From contig OU744730.1 of NCBI GenBank assembly GCA_916613615.1, forward strand, positions 23,190,406 through 23,254,405: 64,000 nucleotides of DNA, read 5' to 3'. Source of the stretch: Steromphala cineraria (lineage: Eukaryota > Mollusca > Gastropoda > Trochida > Trochidae). Both the position numbers and the translations under genes were made by a program. Of this stretch, positions 23,080 through 33,660 are shown in pieces (positions within the stretch are counted from its first letter, which is position 1; each line of letters starts with the position of its first letter). A model generated the notes under the pieces. That model saw only the letters and a program-made list of their open reading frames with translations. It searched no databases and was not told where the DNA came from.

Positions 23080-23435
23080 AGGGGCAGTAGCACGTTTTTT
23101 GATAATTTCATATTATAAATTTCTCACTGATAATTGTTAGTTAATGCGTAATGTATTTTTTTGACATTGTCGAAAATCTCATTACACAAGCCAATCATCC
23201 ATAGCCAGAGGACAAAGTATGAAGATTCACCTAAAATCCATTTGCGGCCATTTTGTGTGAACACCTTTTATTCATTTTGCTTAAGAAAAAGGAATCGCAT
23301 GGTTAAACTTTACGTTATATGTTTGAATTATAACTGCTCCATTTGGTTTAAATACATTGTCTTTCAATTGGAACCAAACAATTTTATTTTCCTGACATCA
23401 CCTTATATTCCCCCTAAAAACGTGCTACTGGCCCT
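23080..23435 (+). mobile_element. TTAA-flanked MITE family A, complete copy
   Basis: 356 bp, the same termini as the 18.7-kb copy. The right TTAA is intact (23436-23439). The left flank is GTAA, a one-base decay of the target duplication. The central block reads TTGCGGCCATTTTGTGTGAA. Confidence 0.87.
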
Positions 23436-23807
23436 TTAAAGTCAGACATCGTGTGATTAACATCTCTGTTCATTCGGTTAATGCAATTTCATCGTAACAG
23501 ACGAATCAAAGTATAAAAGAAGTGTTGAAAGTTTAAAGAGAAAGCTCACAGGGAACGTTGAAGAAGTCCCGGAAGCATCACAACATCTGTTTGGAAGTTT
23601 TAAATCAGTGGGACAAATTGTATTACTTCAGAGTTTATGAATTATTCATAGAACATTCTCTAGATAATACAATATTGAAACTATTCAGTGAGTGGTCGAT
23701 GCAACGAAACCAGTTTGCAAACAAGAGAGTATGACATCATAATATATTATCTTTATATTATATTTATCTGTATTTTAGACATGATGTGATATTCACAAAC
23801 AATTATC
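23436..23807. other. No recognisable gene
   Basis: AT-rich spacer between the MITE and the tandem repeat that hosts the BEL/Pao insertion. Confidence 0.4.
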
Positions 23808-23926
23808 TGTATCTTTATGGAAATAAGAACTCTGTATCATTATGAATATGTACATGTAAACATCATATGGGATCTTTATGGAAATATGAAGTCTGTATCA
23901 TAATGAATATGTACATGTAAACATCA
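23808..23926 (+). repeat. Tandem repeat of about 58 bp, target of the BEL/Pao insertion
   Basis: Two units (ATCTTTATGGAAATA.GAA.TCTGTATCAT.ATGAATATGTACATGTAAACATC in outline) lie here. A third, diverged unit continues at 31435-31490 beyond the retrotransposon. The element inserted at CATCA within this array. Confidence 0.75.
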
Positions 23927-24628
23927 TGTAATGGTCAAAACAAGTATTTTTACAAGTTAAATTTTCATTTAAGAATTAATCTCTTTTCAGTTTATTTTAT
24001 TCAAAATTTAAAAGGTTATATTTTTTCCACTCTGAAGTTTAACTTTTTTATGTAATCAATTAGCATATTCAAGGGAAGTAACTGCTAAGTTTTCTTCATC
24101 CTCATCAGTCTAAGCCATGTGCTTCAAGTTAGAGGTCATGAAGTGCATGGTCTGCATTTCAAGATTTTAAGTTCCATTTAAAGGTCAAAAACAATGGTGA
24201 GTGTTTGCATATTCACAGTTAGGTTTATTTTCATTATTATCATTTAATATAAAAAACATTTTCATTCAACTTTAGTCTAAATTAGGATGCATGTGGCAGG
24301 TAAACATTGCCCTTGCTGTGTCCCTGAAGTAGGTCTATTTTTCTCTCACCTATACTAGCTCACATTGTAATATTTTTCTAACATCATGTCATTATCATTT
24401 ATAAATTTATTGTTTGTAAATTTAATTGAGTAATTTCAATTTATACTTCATTTGTTTTGGAAAATTTCCTAAACTTAGACAGGGTTTTCTGTTATGTTTC
24501 AGTTTATCTGTAAGCCTTGTAAGTGAAGAATATGAGAAAGAAATGTAAGAAAAGAATATAAGAAAGAAAGAAAGAAAAGAAAGAACAAGAATAAAGATTT
24601 GAAACTACATAAAGACTTGGTCTTTATA
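23927..24628 (+). repeat. 5' LTR of BEL/Pao element
   Basis: 702 bp, starts TGTAATGG and ends TCTTTATA, so the termini are TG...TA rather than TG...CA. It contains a purine-rich (AAGA)n stretch at about 24533-24590 and an AATAAA polyadenylation signal at 24590-24595, 33 bases before its end. No strong TATA box was picked out. Confidence 0.95.
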
Positions 24629-24650
24629 GCATAAACATTGTTTGACTAAG

Positions 24651-27600
24651 ATGGAAGACCAAGAAATAAGAACTAGAAGAATGAGTGAGAGAGGTTTGGA
24701 GTTCGCTAAGGAGCAAAGAAGTAGAAAAGTAGATAGTACTTACAAGCAGTTGTTAAGAATCTCCGACAAACTCAAGTACGATATGGAAGAAAATCCAATG
24801 AATAGAGCAAAAGTTGAAGACGTACGTCTGAAGTATTCAAGGTGGTTGAAACTGTATGGTAGCCTATTTGAAATTCGCCAGGACTATTGTAAGTTGCTAA
24901 ATCAGACTGAGCTATCTAACTTTAACGAAGTTTGCAACACGCAGGATGTTACTTTGTCAGCCCTCAAGTCATCATTTGAGCAGTTTTTCCTAGCACATGG
25001 TTCTGTACAGGGTTCAAATGCAGATAAAACTAGTGTCGTTTCATCCTTGAAGACAGTTGGTACTAAATGTTCAAGTTCAATTAGGTCAAATGTGTCATCT
25101 GCTGTTTTACGTGAGAAGCAAAAACAGGCTGAAATACATGCAAAGGTTAAGGCTCTTAAGGAAAGGCAAGAACTTGATAAGTCAAAGTTAGAGCTTAAGA
25201 TGAAGGAAGAGGAATTAAATCTGAAAACTCAGTTGGAAATCTCGCAGGCTAAAAGTAGAGTTCTGCATGAATTTGAATTTGAACAGTCAGGGCTAGAAAG
25301 TGACAATGAGGAAAAATCAAGTAAAGATTCGGCTTTTGGCTTAAAGAATGAAGTTGACTTTTCAAATTTAACACCTGCTCATGAAACTTTCAAGGATCTT
25401 AATCAGCCTCAAAGAGTAGTTTCCTTCTTGCCTTCTCCCCCCTACAACCAAACTGGAGTTAGTTCTGGTAATGTGGAGGTCATTCAGTCAGTCGTCCAGC
25501 AGCTACGCAAGCCTTCCCCTGAAATCCAAAAGTTCTATGGAGACCCATTAGAGTACCAGAGATTTAAGCGGCAGTTTCATGTTAAGATTGTGGCCAATTC
25601 AGACTCAGTTGATGAGCAGATGAGTTACTTAGAGCAATTCACTTCAGGAGAAGCGCTTAGAATAGTAAAGGGCTACAGTTACCTAGACGCTAAAGCAGGA
25701 TATGATGCAGCTTGGAAAGAATTAGATGATAGGTATGGAGATCAAGATTCTATTGCATCTGCTCTTGTCAAGCGAGCACTAAGTTGGCCAAGTGTGAGAA
25801 TAGACAATCCTAAAGCATTGGATGACTATGCAATTTTCCTACAAGAATGTTTGAATGCTGTGTCTACCATGAATGCGGTCAAGATTCTTGAGTATCCTGA
25901 TAACATCAGAAAATTGGTAATGAAGTTACCTTATGGATATCAAGAAAAATGGAGAAGCATTCTTCTTCAAGTAAGGAACACAGGCAGACATGTTGATTTC
26001 CAGGATCTTGTTGAGTTTGTGAAGCGAGAGGCGAAAAAGGTCATGGACCCGATGTTTGGTAAAGAGGCTATGAAGTTTGAAGAGAAAGGCAAGCCTACAA
26101 ACAAGAGAGCACAAACTACACCTACAAGACAAGTCAGTAAGCCCACCTTCAGAACTGATGTTCAAGACACAAGCAAGTTATCATTTCCCATAAAGCCTTT
26201 GAAACAAGATAAACAAGTCTTTTGCATTTTCTGTAATGACAACTCTCACTTCCTTAAGGATTGCAGAAAAATACTCTTGAAACCTCATGTTGACAGATTG
26301 TCGTTTCTCAGAATGAAGGGTGCCTGCTTCAGATGCTTACAGCAAGGACATATGAGTAAAGGTTGTACCCAGCTTGTAACATGTGCCATCTGTAAAGGGA
26401 ACCACCAAGCAATACTGCATGTTGGTAACCCAGAAGTCAAGGCTTTGAGTGCTTGTGCTGAGATCTTTGAGGATCCAAGTTGTTCTACGGAGGCCGGGAA
26501 CACAGAATGTACGCTTGCTGTCCTACCCGTGAAGGTTGCTTACAGAAACGGACTTGCCATTGAGACTACTTATGCTTTTCTCGACCCAGGGAGTACTGTG
26601 TCTTTCTGTTCAGAGACCCTTTTATCCAGGCTTGGCTGTTCTGGAAAGAAGATAGAAATCACGATTGACACGATGGGAAAGCCACACACTTCTGAAGTAC
26701 AAGCGGTAAATGGAATTCAAGTGTTTGACCTTGAACTAAGAAACTCTATTGCTTTGCCTACTGTGTACACAAGGGAGTACATTCCTGTCTCAACAAAGCA
26801 CATACCTACATCGTTAGATGCGTCCAAGTGGCCTCATCTTGCTGACATTGAAATACCTACAGTTGATGCTAAGGTTGAGTTACTGATTGGAGGAAATGTA
26901 CCTGATGCATACGCGCCACAAGAGATACGCACAGGCCCCAAAGGAAGCCCCCATGCCTCAAGAACTCAGTTAGGATGGATTCTGTGGAATGTTATGAGAT
27001 CTCCTGCTGAAGATAGAGCTAACAGATTCACGTCCATGAGAACAGATATCATAAGCAAGAACTTAGAAGTTGAAAATCTGGAAAGAATGGTGAAAGAAAG
27101 CATGAACTTTGACTTTCCAGAGCGAAGTATTGATGATCATAAGGAAATGTCACAAGAAGACAAAGCATTCATTGACATTGTATCAGAATCCATAAGAAAG
27201 AAGGATGGACACTATGAAATCAAACTACCATTCAAGAAAGAAGTTATCATGCCTGACAACTCTGAACAAGCTCTGAAAAGACTTGATAGCCTCAAGAAGA
27301 AGTTAATCAAGAACAAGAAATTCAATGATGATTATAAAGTTTTTATGAAGAAAATCCTTGATCAAGGCTATGCAGAGAAAGTCCCAGCAAGTGAAGTACA
27401 AGGCAAGGAAGGAAAGGTGTGGTACATCCCGCACCATGGAGTGTACCATCCTCGTAAGCCGGAGAAGATACGTGTAGTCTTCGACTGCGCAGCCAGTTAC
27501 AGAGGTGTATCACTGAATAACATGCTACTGCAAGGCCCAAATCTCACAAGCAGCTTAGTAGGAGTACTGTTGCGCTTTCGACAAGACAACATTGCAGCCA

Positions 27601-30452
27601 TGGCAGACATAGAAGCTATGTATTACCAGGTCAGGGTACAGAAAGAAGACACAGACTTTTTAAGGTTTTATTGGTGGCCAGACGGTGATTACTCAAAGGA
27701 TCCTGAGGTGTATAGGATGAAGGTCCACTTGTTTGGTGCGGTGTCTTCTGCAAGCTGTGCTTCGTTTGCTCTCCTACAAGTTGGTAAAGATCACCAGCAA
27801 GAACACAGTCCAGCAGTTACTGACATGTTGAAGGATAACTTTTATGTTGATGACCTTCTCACTTCTCTACCCACAGTGGCTGAGGCTGTTGAAGTTGTGA
27901 AAGAAGTTACAGAGCTATGTCAAAAAGGAGGATTTAGACTCACCAAATGGATAAGCAGTGAACCCAAGTTGCTGAAGACAATCCCTGTAGAAGAGAGAGC
28001 TACAGATGTGAAGGAACTGAATCTTGACTGTGAGAATCTGCCAAGTGAAAGAGCCTTGGGTGTCTACTGGTTTGTACAACCAGACTGCCTGGGATTCAAG
28101 ATCCAAGTGAAAGAAAAGCCAGACACCAAGCGAGGAATCCTCTCCATTGTCAGTAGCATTTATGATCCGCTAGGTCTTATTGCTCCATTTACCCTCAAAG
28201 CTAAGCAGATCCTACAGTACCTTCATCTACAACAGTATGGATGGGATGATGAGATTGATGAAGTCTCACAGAAGAAATGGAAGTTGTGGCAACAAGATTT
28301 ACCAAAGCTTGAAGATATCAAAATCAACAGATGTTACAAACCTTATGATTTTGGCAATGTTGCATCGTCCCAGCTTCATCTATTCTCAGATGCTAGTGAC
28401 ATTGGTTATGGTGTAGCTATCTACCTTCGTCTTGAGAATGATCGCAAAGATGTTCACTGTGTATTAGTAATGGCTAAATCAAGAGTTGCACCCTTGAAGA
28501 AGATAACCATCCCACGCATGGAACTTACAGCTGCCACTCTCGCAGTTCGACTTTCAGCTGTCATCAAGTTAGAGCTCCAGCATGAAATCAATGACACCAT
28601 CTTCTGGACTGACAGTATGTCAGTGCTGAGGTATGTTTCAAACTCTACCACTCGCTTCAAAACCTTTGTAGCCAACAGGATAGCTCTTATACATGACAGC
28701 ACAAGTGTAGACCAATGGAGATTTGTAGACACCAAATCAAATCCTGCAGATTATGCATCCAGAGGGATAAATCTGAAGAATGCAAGACAAATGAAGCACT
28801 GGTTTGAAGGTCCAGAGTTCCTGTGGACTCCTGAAGAGAAGTGGCCCACGCAAAACACACAGCCTACCACAGCCATGGGTGATCCAGAAATCAAGCAGTC
28901 AATTAGTTGTGCCACAGTAGTACAACAGGATATTCTTGACAAACTAATCAACCACTTCTCAACTTGGAAGAGACTGAAGAGAGCGACAGGATGGCTGATC
29001 CTCTTCATCAAATGGTTGAAAGAAAACAATTCAAGTCCCAAAACAACACACAAGAATAAGAGAGAAGTCTATAGATTGTCGACAGATGTTCTTCAGAAAG
29101 CAGAAGACTTGCTGATCAAACACGTTCAGAAGCAGCATTTCTCAGAAGAATATGAAATATTGAGTAAAGGCAACACATCTTCTAAAAGAAAAACTGTCAA
29201 GAAGTCAAGCGCTTTGTACAAGCTAGACCCGTATGTCCATGATGGATTCATCAGAGTTGGTGGTCGTCTCGACAAGGCCAGTTTAGCGGATGGAACGAAA
29301 CATCCAATTCTTTTACCAAAGAAGTGCAACATCTCTGCTCTATTGGTCAGTAATGCTCATGTTGCAGTTGGACATCTGGGAAAGAATGCAGTTCTGTCCT
29401 ACTTGTTAGAAAGGTACTGGATAATTGGAGCAAGATCCATTATCAAATCTCAACTTTCCAAGTGCGTGACTTGTCGAAAATATCAAGGCCGTCCAGGGCA
29501 GCAAATGATGGCTGATCTACCAACAGAACGTCTCCAGCCAGATTTACCTCCCTTCTCCCATGTCGGAGTCGACTACTTCGGTCCTATCCTTATCAAACGA
29601 GGAAGGAGCAGTGTCAAGAGATACGGAGTACTTTTCACTTGCATGAATCTACGAGCCATTCATCTAGAAGTCTCATGTAGCTTGGATACCGATTCGTGCA
29701 TAAATGCGGTCAGGAGGTTCATTGCAAGAAGAGGCTCACCTAAAACAATACGCTCGGACAATGGTACGAACCTTGTAGGATGTGAACGTGACCTTCGTGA
29801 ATCACTCTCAAGTTTGAACCAACCAAAGCTGCACTCGTCATTTGCAAATGAAGGGATTGAATGGCGTTTTAACCCCCCATCAGCATCTCACTATGGTGGC
29901 ATATGGGAGAGAATGATTCGAACTGTTAGAAAGCTCATGTATTCTCTCATGCATGAGCAAGTCATAAAGTTGGATGACGAGTCACTCTACACCCTCTTCT
30001 GCGAAATTGAAGTGATAGTGAACGGAAGACCGATAACTGATCTACCATGTTCTCCCAACGATTTAAAACCTCTGACGCCAAACCACCTTCTGCATCTTCG
30101 TCCAGGTGAAACTCTGCCTCCTGGAAGTTTCAGCAAAGATGACGTCTACAGCAAACGCAGATGGAGACAAGTTCAGTATCTCGCAGATGTCTTCTGGAAG
30201 AGGTGGAGTAAAGAATACCTCCCCCTGCTACAAGAAAGACAAAAGTGGAACGTGAGTCGAAGAAACCTACAGGTAGGCGACCTTGTGCTTATCATGGACA
30301 ATATGCCCCGTAACGCGTGGGCGCTCGGACGTGTCACTGAACTCATGACTGACAGAAGAAATCTGGTACGTACTGTGAAAGTTCATACTGCGACCACAGA
30401 GTTGACTCGACCAATTGACAAACTCTGTGTGGTCTTGGAAGAAAGTTTGTAA
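24651..30452 (+). CDS. BEL/Pao Gag-Pol polyprotein, intact
   Basis: 1933 codons from the ATG at 24651, 22 bases after the LTR. Domains in order: Gag helical region; DUF1759 Gag core (about 287-450); two CX2CX4HX4C knuckles from about 525 (CIFCNDNSHFLKDC, CFRCLQQGHMSKGC) and a third CX2CX3HX4H; aspartic peptidase with AFLDPGSTVSF (about 643); RT with FDCAASYRGVSLN (about 942), AMADIEAMYYQV and YVDDLL (about 1065); RNase H from LFSDASD (about 1245), with RMELTAA and WTDSM; H2C2 zinc finger (about 1570-1610); integrase core with VDYFG, SDNGTN and WERMIR (DDE about 1640/1702/1752); DUF5641 tail. No frameshift separates gag and pol. It acts in cytoplasmic particles, then in nuclear integration. 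Confidence 0.95.
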   Translation: MEDQEIRTRRMSERGLEFAKEQRSRKVDSTYKQLLRISDKLKYDMEENPMNRAKVEDVRLKYSRWLKLYGSLFEIRQDYCKLLNQTELSNFNEVCNTQDVTLSALKSSFEQFFLAHGSVQGSNADKTSVVSSLKTVGTKCSSSIRSNVSSAVLREKQKQAEIHAKVKALKERQELDKSKLELKMKEEELNLKTQLEISQAKSRVLHEFEFEQSGLESDNEEKSSKDSAFGLKNEVDFSNLTPAHETFKDLNQPQRVVSFLPSPPYNQTGVSSGNVEVIQSVVQQLRKPSPEIQKFYGDPLEYQRFKRQFHVKIVANSDSVDEQMSYLEQFTSGEALRIVKGYSYLDAKAGYDAAWKELDDRYGDQDSIASALVKRALSWPSVRIDNPKALDDYAIFLQECLNAVSTMNAVKILEYPDNIRKLVMKLPYGYQEKWRSILLQVRNTGRHVDFQDLVEFVKREAKKVMDPMFGKEAMKFEEKGKPTNKRAQTTPTRQVSKPTFRTDVQDTSKLSFPIKPLKQDKQVFCIFCNDNSHFLKDCRKILLKPHVDRLSFLRMKGACFRCLQQGHMSKGCTQLVTCAICKGNHQAILHVGNPEVKALSACAEIFEDPSCSTEAGNTECTLAVLPVKVAYRNGLAIETTYAFLDPGSTVSFCSETLLSRLGCSGKKIEITIDTMGKPHTSEVQAVNGIQVFDLELRNSIALPTVYTREYIPVSTKHIPTSLDASKWPHLADIEIPTVDAKVELLIGGNVPDAYAPQEIRTGPKGSPHASRTQLGWILWNVMRSPAEDRANRFTSMRTDIISKNLEVENLERMVKESMNFDFPERSIDDHKEMSQEDKAFIDIVSESIRKKDGHYEIKLPFKKEVIMPDNSEQALKRLDSLKKKLIKNKKFNDDYKVFMKKILDQGYAEKVPASEVQGKEGKVWYIPHHGVYHPRKPEKIRVVFDCAASYRGVSLNNMLLQGPNLTSSLVGVLLRFRQDNIAAMADIEAMYYQVRVQKEDTDFLRFYWWPDGDYSKDPEVYRMKVHLFGAVSSASCASFALLQVGKDHQQEHSPAVTDMLKDNFYVDDLLTSLPTVAEAVEVVKEVTELCQKGGFRLTKWISSEPKLLKTIPVEERATDVKELNLDCENLPSERALGVYWFVQPDCLGFKIQVKEKPDTKRGILSIVSSIYDPLGLIAPFTLKAKQILQYLHLQQYGWDDEIDEVSQKKWKLWQQDLPKLEDIKINRCYKPYDFGNVASSQLHLFSDASDIGYGVAIYLRLENDRKDVHCVLVMAKSRVAPLKKITIPRMELTAATLAVRLSAVIKLELQHEINDTIFWTDSMSVLRYVSNSTTRFKTFVANRIALIHDSTSVDQWRFVDTKSNPADYASRGINLKNARQMKHWFEGPEFLWTPEEKWPTQNTQPTTAMGDPEIKQSISCATVVQQDILDKLINHFSTWKRLKRATGWLILFIKWLKENNSSPKTTHKNKREVYRLSTDVLQKAEDLLIKHVQKQHFSEEYEILSKGNTSSKRKTVKKSSALYKLDPYVHDGFIRVGGRLDKASLADGTKHPILLPKKCNISALLVSNAHVAVGHLGKNAVLSYLLERYWIIGARSIIKSQLSKCVTCRKYQGRPGQQMMADLPTERLQPDLPPFSHVGVDYFGPILIKRGRSSVKRYGVLFTCMNLRAIHLEVSCSLDTDSCINAVRRFIARRGSPKTIRSDNGTNLVGCERDLRESLSSLNQPKLHSSFANEGIEWRFNPPSASHYGGIWERMIRTVRKLMYSLMHEQVIKLDDESLYTLFCEIEVIVNGRPITDLPCSPNDLKPLTPNHLLHLRPGETLPPGSFSKDDVYSKRRWRQVQYLADVFWKRWSKEYLPLLQERQKWNVSRRNLQVGDLVLIMDNMPRNAWALGRVTELMTDRRNLVRTVKVHTATTELTRPIDKLCVVLEESL

Positions 30453-30732
30453 ATGAACAATCTCAAAGAATTTATGCAAGGACTCAAATGCAGAACCAAA
30501 TTATGAACATTTTATGTTGAATAGCATTTTGTTTCATTTTTTAATTTAGTTTTGCACAAAAAGTGATGCAATTTTTGGAGGTTTTTCTATTTCATAGATA
30601 TTTGGTATTTTCATCAAAGGTAATCATTCTAGTTTTTTACTGGATATTTCATTAAAAGTGTATATATTTTTCCCATTTAAAAGGTTATTTTGGTAATTGT
30701 GGCATTTACATTCTACAATTAGAAGGCCGGTA

Positions 30733-31434
30733 TGTAATGGTCAAAACAAGTATTTTTACAAGTTAAATTTTCATTTAAGAATTAATCTCTTTTCAGTTTA
30801 TTTTATTCAAAATTTAAAAGGTTATATTTTTTCCACTCTGAAGTTTAACTTTTTTATGTAATCAATTAGCATATTCAAGGGAAGTAACTGCTAAGTTTTC
30901 TTCATCCTCATCAGTCTAAGCCATGTGCTTCAAGTTAGAGGTCATGAAGTGCATGGTCTGCATTTCAAGATTTTAAGTTCCATTTAAAGGTCAAAAACAA
31001 TGGTGAGTGTTTGCATATTCACAGTTAGGTTTATTTTCATTATTATCATTTAATATAAAAAACATTTTCATTCAACTTTAGTCTAAATTAGGATGCATGT
31101 GGCAGGTAAACATTGCCCTTGCTGTGTCCCTGAAGTAGGTCTATTTTTCTCTCACCTATACTAGCTCACATTGTAATATTTTTCTAACATCATGTCATTA
31201 TCATTTATAAATTTATTGTTTGTAAATTTAATTGAGTAATTTCAATTTATACTTCATTTGTTTTGGAAAATTTCCTAAACTTAGACAGGGTTTTCTGTTA
31301 TGTTTCAGTTTATCTGTAAGCCTTGTAAGTGAAGAATATGAGAAAGAAATGTAAGAAAAGAATATAAGAAAGAAAGAAAGAAAAGAAAGAACAAGAATAA
31401 AGATTTGAAACTACATAAAGACTTGGTCTTTATA
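30733..31434 (+). repeat. 3' LTR of BEL/Pao element
   Basis: 702 bp, the same as the 5' LTR wherever I compared. AATAAA lies at 31396-31401. Upstream, 30453-30732 is the untranslated tail. The base just before the LTR is preceded by AGAAGGCCGGTA, only a weak polypurine tract. Confidence 0.95.
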
Positions 31435-31439
31435 CATCA

Positions 31440-32645
31440 TATGTGGTCTTTCTTGAAGTATGAACTCTGTATCATTATGAATATGTAAAAAAATATATAT
31501 ATATTATGAGTAATGTTGCTATAGTGCATGGGGTGACATGGTACTTGCTATTTTATCATGTGCGGTTAAACTGAGCAATCATTGTCAAATGTTTCAAGTT
31601 TTACCACGTAAAGCAAATACCGAAGAAATTGTTTGAGATTTGATTCCTTTTTGACCTGGTCTACATATATACTGGACACATAATAAGGGATATATACAAA
31701 GTATGAACGTATTAATATCAACATAATTTATATTTGACAACCTGATATATTAAACGTTAATTTTATTATATCACAAATTTATCATGACCATTAGAACACG
31801 TTCTGAAAACTTGAACATCACTATGTTTGACATCATTTAAATTATCAAAATAGTTATAACAATAATAATTCAATGTTACGATTCGCTAAAAGATATAATT
31901 TCTATCCTATATACAACACATCGAAACTTTGGGCTTCAAAACAAACACCCATGTCCGTGATAATGTTATGACTTGAGATTGAGTTTTGTTGAACTAAAAC
32001 ATCGTCTGGCGTTTACAAACTTTCATATAAGCGCAAATGTATTAATCAGTTGGGAATAATGGTTAATCATGAGTTTGCGTAAAACCAGTGGTATATAAAG
32101 TCCTTTGAAAATAGTAACTAAGCCACAAATAAACCTTGCTTTTGATTTTCCAATTACCCCAGGCCTTTTCTAATCAATTGTTACGAGCAAATTATCTTTG
32201 TGATTATCTTTATTATCTTAGAAGAAGACATCATGTGAATAACGCCAATATTTTTCTTCACTAAGGCCTACTGATGAGCACGAATGCAGTGAATAAGTAA
32301 AAGTCCTATTAGCGATGTCAAATTGGATATGAATTCTTTGTTATCCTTACAAAAATGCACCGAATTAAGTGAACTTTAGATTTAATACGTTTTATAATGT
32401 ACTCAGCTTTTTTATAAACGATTGCAGTGTAGGTCGTTTATGAAAAAGCAACTTGCAAATTTGCTAACTGAACACCTCAAACCCGAAAGAAAAGCCGACT
32501 CAAAAACAATTTTCCTACGTTGATTATTTGATAATCTTTAGAAGCTTAATAGGAAATTGAACTCGGATATGTGCATAACCAAGGATCGGCTATAGAAGAA
32601 CTTTTTACAGTCATTATTGCAAAAAGATATCATATTTTGCGCTTT
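31440..32645. other. No recognisable gene
   Basis: After the tandem-repeat unit ending near 31490 and a short (AT)n run at about 31490-31503, the sequence is AT-rich with no supported frame. Confidence 0.4.
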
Positions 32646-33660
32646 CCTTCCGAGAGGAGATACACACATTTAAGTATAGCTGACTCCGAGAGGAGATATA
32701 TACATTTAAGTATACATGTAGCTGACTCCGAGAGGAGATACACACATTTAAGTACATGACATTGTATAGCTGACTCTGAGAGGTGATGCACACATTTAAG
32801 TATAACTGACTCTGAGAGGGGATACACACATTTAAGTATACATTTAGCTGACACCGAGAGGAGATACATACATATAAATATAGCTGACTCTGAGAGGAGA
32901 TACATGCATTTAAGTATACATTTAGCTGACACCGAGAGGAGATACATACATATAAATATAGCTGACTCTGAAAGGAAATACACACATTTAAGTATAGCTG
33001 ACTCTGAGAAGAGATACATGCATTTAAGTATAGCTGACTCTGAAAGGAAATACACACATTTAAGTATAGCTGACTCTGAGAGGAGATACACACATTTAAG
33101 TATAGCTGACTCTGAGAAGAGATACATGCATTTAAGTATAGATGACTGAAAGGAAATACACACATTTAAGTATAGCTGACTCTGAGAGTCGATACATACA
33201 TTTAAGTATAGATGACTCTGAAAGGAAATACACACATTTAAGTATAGCTGACTCTGAGAGGAGATACATACATTTAAGTATAGCTGACTCTGAGAGGAGA
33301 TACACACATTTAAGTATAGCTGACTCTGAGAGAAGATACATACATTTAAGTATACATGTAGCTGACTCCGAGAGGAGATACACAAATTTAAGTATAGCTG
33401 ACTCTGAGAGGAGATACATGCATTTAAGTATAGCTGACTCTGAGAGGAGATACATGCATTTAAGTATAGCTGACCCTGAGAGGAGATACACACATTGAAA
33501 TATATCTGACTCTGAGAGGTGATACACACATTGAAATATATCTGACTCTGAGAGGTGATACACACATTGAAATATATCTGACTCTGAGAGGTGATACACA
33601 CACTGAAATATATCTGACTCTGAGAGTTGATACATGCATTGGAATATAACTGACTCTGAG
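32646..33660 (+). repeat. Minisatellite, 36-bp period, about 28 units
   Basis: Unit TATAGCTGACTCTGAGAGGA + GATACACACATTTAAG. Because 36 is a multiple of three, frames stay open on both strands: a 12-residue repeat containing LSIADSERRYTH on plus and one containing CVYLLSESAILK on minus. Some units carry 6-9 base insertions (TACATGTA or TACATTTA before GCTGAC). The last units, 33480-33620, form a homogenised subset (AAATATATCTGACTCTGAGA). I do not call it coding. Confidence 0.93.

Larger units (their letters stand above)
23927..31434 (+). mobile_element. Complete BEL/Pao LTR retrotransposon
   Basis: 7508 bp, bounded by a 5-bp target duplication CATCA (23922-23926 and 31435-31439). The two 702-bp LTRs look identical by eye. 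It encodes one uninterrupted Gag-Pol with no env. Identical LTRs imply a very recent insertion, because LTRs are identical at integration and diverge afterwards. The domain order (DUF1759-type Gag, zinc knuckles, peptidase, RT, RNase H, integrase, C-terminal DUF5641) is that of the Pao/BEL family. All catalytic motifs I looked for are present, so this copy may be competent. Confidence 0.96.

Noticed and set aside
24642..24650. Start of the BEL polyprotein three codons earlier at TTG
   Set aside because: An ATG at 24651 is available and TTG starts are rare in animals.
30453..30732. An env-like third gene of the BEL element
   Set aside because: Only 280 bases lie between the Gag-Pol stop and the 3' LTR, with no frame of note.
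32614..33635. Several long frames on both strands (up to 323 codons) in the minisatellite
   Set aside because: They arise because the 36-bp period is a multiple of three. They lack start context and domain-like sequence, and conflict with each other on opposite strands.
32646..33660. CRISPR-like appearance of short regular repeats
   Set aside because: Units are contiguous, with no unique spacers, and the setting is a eukaryotic genome. It is a minisatellite.
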